A DNA stretch of 64,000 nt. It comes from Sediminihaliea albiluteola (GTDB lineage Bacteria > Pseudomonadota > Gammaproteobacteria > Pseudomonadales > Halieaceae). Shown in pieces: positions 60,861-64,000 of this stretch (the stretch's first letter is position 1; the number at the start of each line of letters is the position of its first letter). Position numbers and translations under genes: made by a program. Under the pieces are notes generated by a model that did not search any database, was not told the DNA's origin, and was given only the letters and a program-made list of their open reading frames with translations. The stretch spans positions 620,001 through 684,000 of the forward strand of contig NZ_JACFXU010000013.1 of assembly GCF_014077625.1 (NCBI RefSeq). The letters run 5' to 3'.

Positions 60861-62513
60861 TTATTTCCCAGCGCGGCTCTCATCGCGCACGGCGCGAAAC
60901 TCATCGCCTTCCACCCAGTTGGGCCACTCTTCGCTGTTGGCCAGATCACGGGCAATGCGGTAGTAAAGGCGCAAGTCAGCCATAGTGCCGCCCCAGTCCC
61001 AATTGGGATCGTATTCATCTTTGGGCGCGTGGTAACGGTTCTCGCCGTAATCTTTGGCTGCTGCCATGCCCGCTTCTACGCCGCCATTGACCAGGTCCAT
61101 GCCGCCCTTAAAGTAGAGCATTGGCACGCCGCGCTTAGCCAGGCTGAAGTGATCGGAGCGGTAGTAGAAACCTTTTTCTGGAGTGGGCTCGGCCTTAACT
61201 TCACGACCCGCCTTTTCCACGGCGCGCTCTAGGTAGGCATCAAGCTCTGACTTGCCTTTACCGACCACTACCACGTCTTTGGCCAGACCAGTCATGCTAA
61301 AGGCGTCCATGTTCACACCGCCCACAGTGTTCTCCAGCGGATACACCGGGTTTGCGGCATAGGACTCAGAACCTAATAAACCAGACTCTTCCGCAGTTAC
61401 CGCCAAAAACACAATGCTGCGCTTCGCAGGGCCGGCAGCTACATGGGCTTGGGCCAATGCCACTAAAGCAGCTGTGCCGGTGGCGTTGTCGATAGCACCA
61501 TTACAAATATCATCACCGGTTTCATCGGCGCCGCAGCGGCCCAAGTGATCCCAGTGGGCGGTGTAGAGTACATATTCATCGGGGCGATCTGATCCCGGCA
61601 GAATGCCCACCACGTTTTTAGACAGCTGCTTCTCTATTTTATTGTCAAAAGACACCGAGGCCTTAAGGCCCAGCTCTACTGCTTTAAAGCCAGGCTTTTT
61701 GGCAGCAGCGCTCAAGGCGGCTAAATCTTGGCCAGCAGCGGCTAGCACTTCCTCGGCTACCTCATACTGCAGCCAGCCATTGGCTAAGGTTTGATCCATA
61801 TGGCCATGCTCGGCATCGGCCACGTGCTGTGGGCCTGTATTGGAAGATTCCACTACATTCCAGCCATAAGCAGCAGGCTCGGTGTCGTGCACAATCAGCG
61901 CTGCCGCAGCGCCCTGACGGGCCGCTTCTTCAAACTTATAGCTCCAGCGGCCGTAGTAGGTCATCGCGCGGCCATTAAAGGGCCCTTCTAGGCCTTCAGT
62001 TTCATAGTCGGGGTCGTTGACTAGGATCACTACGGTTTTGCCAGTGACATCGACATCGGCGTAGTCATTCCAGTCGCGTTCTGGGGCGTGAATGCCGTAA
62101 CCGACAAAGACCATCTCGCTGTCTTTGACTTCGGTGCGCGGCGTCACCCGATCGCTGTAGAGCACCATCTGCGGGCCATACTGATAGCTCAGCTCCTGCT
62201 CAGCCCCTTTAATCACCAGTGGACTGACGTTCTCAGCGGTAATTTCAACCAGTGGCACATCCTGAAACCAACTGCCATTATTGCCGGGCTTGATACCGGC
62301 GGCGCTGAACTCTTTTTCTAAAAGGGCTAAGGTTTTCTCTTCACCGATAGTACCCGGAGCGCGGCCTTCAAAGGCATCGGAAGACAGCTCCTTGGTCAGG
62401 CTCTTCATGGTATCCAGCGACAATTGCGGTGCATCGGCAGCGGCAACAGTGGTGGTGGCGCCAGCTAGCGTCAGGCAAAGTGCGGGCAGTAGTGTGCGAT
62501 AGTGGCTGTGCAT
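60861..62513 (-). CDS. M28-family zinc peptidase, secreted
   Basis: 550-residue aminopeptidase/glutamate-carboxypeptidase-type M28 enzyme. ATG at 62513 (MHSHYRTLL) gives a signal peptide ending TTVAAA; a TTG one codon earlier is possible. A PA domain (about 130-220) precedes the catalytic domain: zinc ligands in YTAHWDHLG (His, Asp), GAIDNATGTAALV, AVTAEESGLLGS (catalytic Glu), NMDAFSMTG and YYRSDHFSLAKRGVP. Periplasmic or extracellular, probably trimming peptides. Confidence 0.95.
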   Translation of the reverse strand: MHSHYRTLLPALCLTLAGATTTVAAADAPQLSLDTMKSLTKELSSDAFEGRAPGTIGEEKTLALLEKEFSAAGIKPGNNGSWFQDVPLVEITAENVSPLVIKGAEQELSYQYGPQMVLYSDRVTPRTEVKDSEMVFVGYGIHAPERDWNDYADVDVTGKTVVILVNDPDYETEGLEGPFNGRAMTYYGRWSYKFEEAARQGAAAALIVHDTEPAAYGWNVVESSNTGPQHVADAEHGHMDQTLANGWLQYEVAEEVLAAAGQDLAALSAAAKKPGFKAVELGLKASVSFDNKIEKQLSKNVVGILPGSDRPDEYVLYTAHWDHLGRCGADETGDDICNGAIDNATGTAALVALAQAHVAAGPAKRSIVFLAVTAEESGLLGSESYAANPVYPLENTVGGVNMDAFSMTGLAKDVVVVGKGKSELDAYLERAVEKAGREVKAEPTPEKGFYYRSDHFSLAKRGVPMLYFKGGMDLVNGGVEAGMAAAKDYGENRYHAPKDEYDPNWDWGGTMADLRLYYRIARDLANSEEWPNWVEGDEFRAVRDESRAGK

Positions 62514-62764
62514 CAAATGGACTCTCAGCTGAAAATTGAGGGCCGATTGTTACACTTGGTCAGCACTAGCTCAAGTGCCGCTAACGCTGTAGCTATAGCA
62601 GCGGTATAGCCAGCTGCCCAGCAGGCAGCGAACTTTCCCGCCACCAGCGGCTCTAAACTGATACTATTTGACGCTTTCAGACAGTGCTTTACACTGACTT
62701 GCCGCTGGATTTTAGCTCCAGCCCGATAACAAGCGACACGACCAGTCACTGAGGTAAACTTATT

Positions 62765-64000
62765 TTGACACGCACCCTCCCCCTGTCGGTATTTGCGCAG
62801 CGCTCATGGCGCAGCGCCTTCCTTGGCACCCTGCTGTTAATCCTGCTAGGCAGCACCACACCGGCCTTGGCCCTGATCGAATACAGCGACCTGCAGCGTG
62901 AAACCATTGTCGAAATGATCGAACAGCTGGAAGAGCGCCACTATTCCAAGCTGCGCTACGATGACAACCTCTCCTCCCTGCACCTCGACAACTACATCAA
63001 TAGCCTCGACCGCGGCAAAATGTTCTTCACCGCCGCCGATCGGGCCGAGTTTGAGCAGTACCGCACTAATATGGACGAGGCTTTGCACGCCGGCTTATTA
63101 GATGCCGGCTTTACTATCTTCAACCGCTTTCAGCAGCGCCTCGAAGAGCGCCTCGCTGACCTGGTGGAAACCCTACCCGAGCGCATCGCCAAGATGGACT
63201 TCAGCATTGACGAAGAGTACATCATCGATAGTAAAGAGCAGCCCTGGGCCGCCTCCGACGCCGAGCTAGATGATCGCTGGCGCAAGCACTTAAAAAATCA
63301 GGTGCTCAGCCTGCGCATGACTGAAAAACCCGACGATGAAATCGCCGAGACCCTGGTGAAGCGCTACCGCAACCAGCTCCAGCGGGTAAAACAGTACAAC
63401 AATCAGGACGTCTTTCAGATCTACGCCAACGCCCTGACCGAACTCTATGACCCGCACACCAACTACCTCTCCCCGCGGCGCTCAGAGAACTTCAACATCA
63501 ATATGAGCCTGTCACTGGAAGGCATCGGCGCGGTATTACAGGCAGAGGACGAGTACACCAAAGTCGTGCGCCTAGTCGCTGCCGGCCCTGCAGATAAGCA
63601 AGGTGAGCTTAAACCTTCCGACCGTATTGTGGCCGTCGCCCAAGATACTGACGGTGAGTTTGAAGACGTGATTGGCTGGCGCCTAGATGAAGTGGTGGAG
63701 CTGATTCGCGGCCCCAAAGACTCCATCGTGCGCCTGCAGGTCCTGCCAGCCAAATCAGCTGCTACCGGTGAGCGCAAAACTATCACTATCGTGCGCAACA
63801 AGGTTAAGCTAGAAGAGCAGTCCGCCCAGAAGAAAGTGCTGGAAATCCCTAGCGGCGATAAAACCCTGAAAATCGGCGTAATCGACATCCCAGCTTTCTA
63901 TATCGACTTCGACGCCATGCGCCGCGGTGAAAAAGATTACAAAAGCACCACCCGGGATGTGAAGCGCCTACTCAAAGAGCTGCAAAACGAAGACCAAGTG
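62765..64000 (+). CDS. prc: Tail-specific (carboxy-terminal) protease Prc, 5' part
   Basis: Partial, 412 codons to the window end. Periplasmic S41 protease. Start is a TTG at 62765 with GAGG 9 bases upstream, reading MTRTLPLSVFAQRSWR and a signal peptide ending TPALA; no ATG gives the full signal. The Prc N-terminal domain follows (YDDNLSSLHLDNYINSLDRGKMFF and NALTELYDPHTNYLSPR, then FNINMSLSLEGIGAVL, a PDZ domain and KIGVIDIPAFYIDFDAM). The Ser/Lys catalytic part lies beyond the window. Confidence 0.95.
   Translation, partial: MTRTLPLSVFAQRSWRSAFLGTLLLILLGSTTPALALIEYSDLQRETIVEMIEQLEERHYSKLRYDDNLSSLHLDNYINSLDRGKMFFTAADRAEFEQYRTNMDEALHAGLLDAGFTIFNRFQQRLEERLADLVETLPERIAKMDFSIDEEYIIDSKEQPWAASDAELDDRWRKHLKNQVLSLRMTEKPDDEIAETLVKRYRNQLQRVKQYNNQDVFQIYANALTELYDPHTNYLSPRRSENFNINMSLSLEGIGAVLQAEDEYTKVVRLVAAGPADKQGELKPSDRIVAVAQDTDGEFEDVIGWRLDEVVELIRGPKDSIVRLQVLPAKSAATGERKTITIVRNKVKLEEQSAQKKVLEIPSGDKTLKIGVIDIPAFYIDFDAMRRGEKDYKSTTRDVKRLLKELQNEDQV

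Noticed and set aside
1-64000. tRNA, rRNA, CRISPR arrays, insertion sequences or prophage genes
   Set aside because: None recognised by eye on either strand: no transposase or integrase motifs, no regularly spaced repeats and no tRNA-like cloverleaf with a CCA end was spotted. A tRNAscan, Infernal and IS search would be decisive.

Overview
The window looks like the chromosome of an aerobic, Gram-negative marine-type gammaproteobacterium, plausibly near the Spongiibacteraceae/Halieaceae/Cellvibrionales. This is inferred from the many TonB-dependent receptors (four here), abundant lipid/CoA catabolism, a cydDCABX locus, a LexA-type SOS box, an IPTL-type C-terminal sorting signal and a mid-range GC content. 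No rRNA, tRNA, CRISPR array or intact mobile element was seen.

Layout. 1-6.1 kb: two tandem TonB receptors of recent common origin (the first cut by the window edge), a MarR regulator, and a Rieske oxygenase resembling 3-ketosteroid 9-alpha-hydroxylase (KshA). 6.4-14.9 kb: a copper-resistance island with a YHS-type P1B ATPase; copA and copB (ATGA-coupled), a Met/His-rich periplasmic protein and a c-type cytochrome on the minus strand; and a divergent copR/copS two-component pair with a perfect ATTACA-N4-TGTAAT palindrome between the divergent units. 14.9-17.4 kb: a gene-poor stretch with decayed fragments, including a recognisable relic of a Crp/Fnr regulator, plus a CsbD stress protein; a SYLF protein follows. 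18.1-25.8 kb: a five-gene minus-strand operon (TonB receptor, AMP-forming acyl-CoA ligase, crotonase, amidohydrolase, CYP125/142-like P450) with a near-perfect 20-bp palindrome upstream and a divergent SDR. Together with the KshA-like oxygenase, this suggests uptake and oxidation of a sterol- or terpenoid-like compound; that substrate is inferred, not shown.

27-36.4 kb is housekeeping and stress: DUF924, thiopurine methyltransferase, the complete cytochrome bd oxidase locus cydDCAB with a small cydX, and an SOS-controlled umuDC. cydD has no good canonical start and probably starts at an ATT codon behind a strong ribosome-binding site. 36.4-53.8 kb holds two coupled SDRs behind a possible 26-codon leader ORF, a membrane-anchored TlpA thioredoxin, a dihydrolipoamide-dehydrogenase-like flavoprotein, an orphan SdhB, an alcohol dehydrogenase, a SulP transporter, a GAF-PAS-GGDEF diguanylate cyclase, an IPTL-CTERM protein, a LigB-type dioxygenase overlapping prpE, zapE and a large acyl-CoA dehydrogenase.

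54-64 kb: a fourth TonB receptor broken by a single-base frameshift, then GST, purU, fdhD, a 2-hydroxyacid dehydrogenase, an SDR, an M28 peptidase and the 5' part of the tail-specific protease gene prc. Several convergent or terminal junctions carry strong GC-rich hairpins without a U-tract, alongside classical terminators elsewhere.
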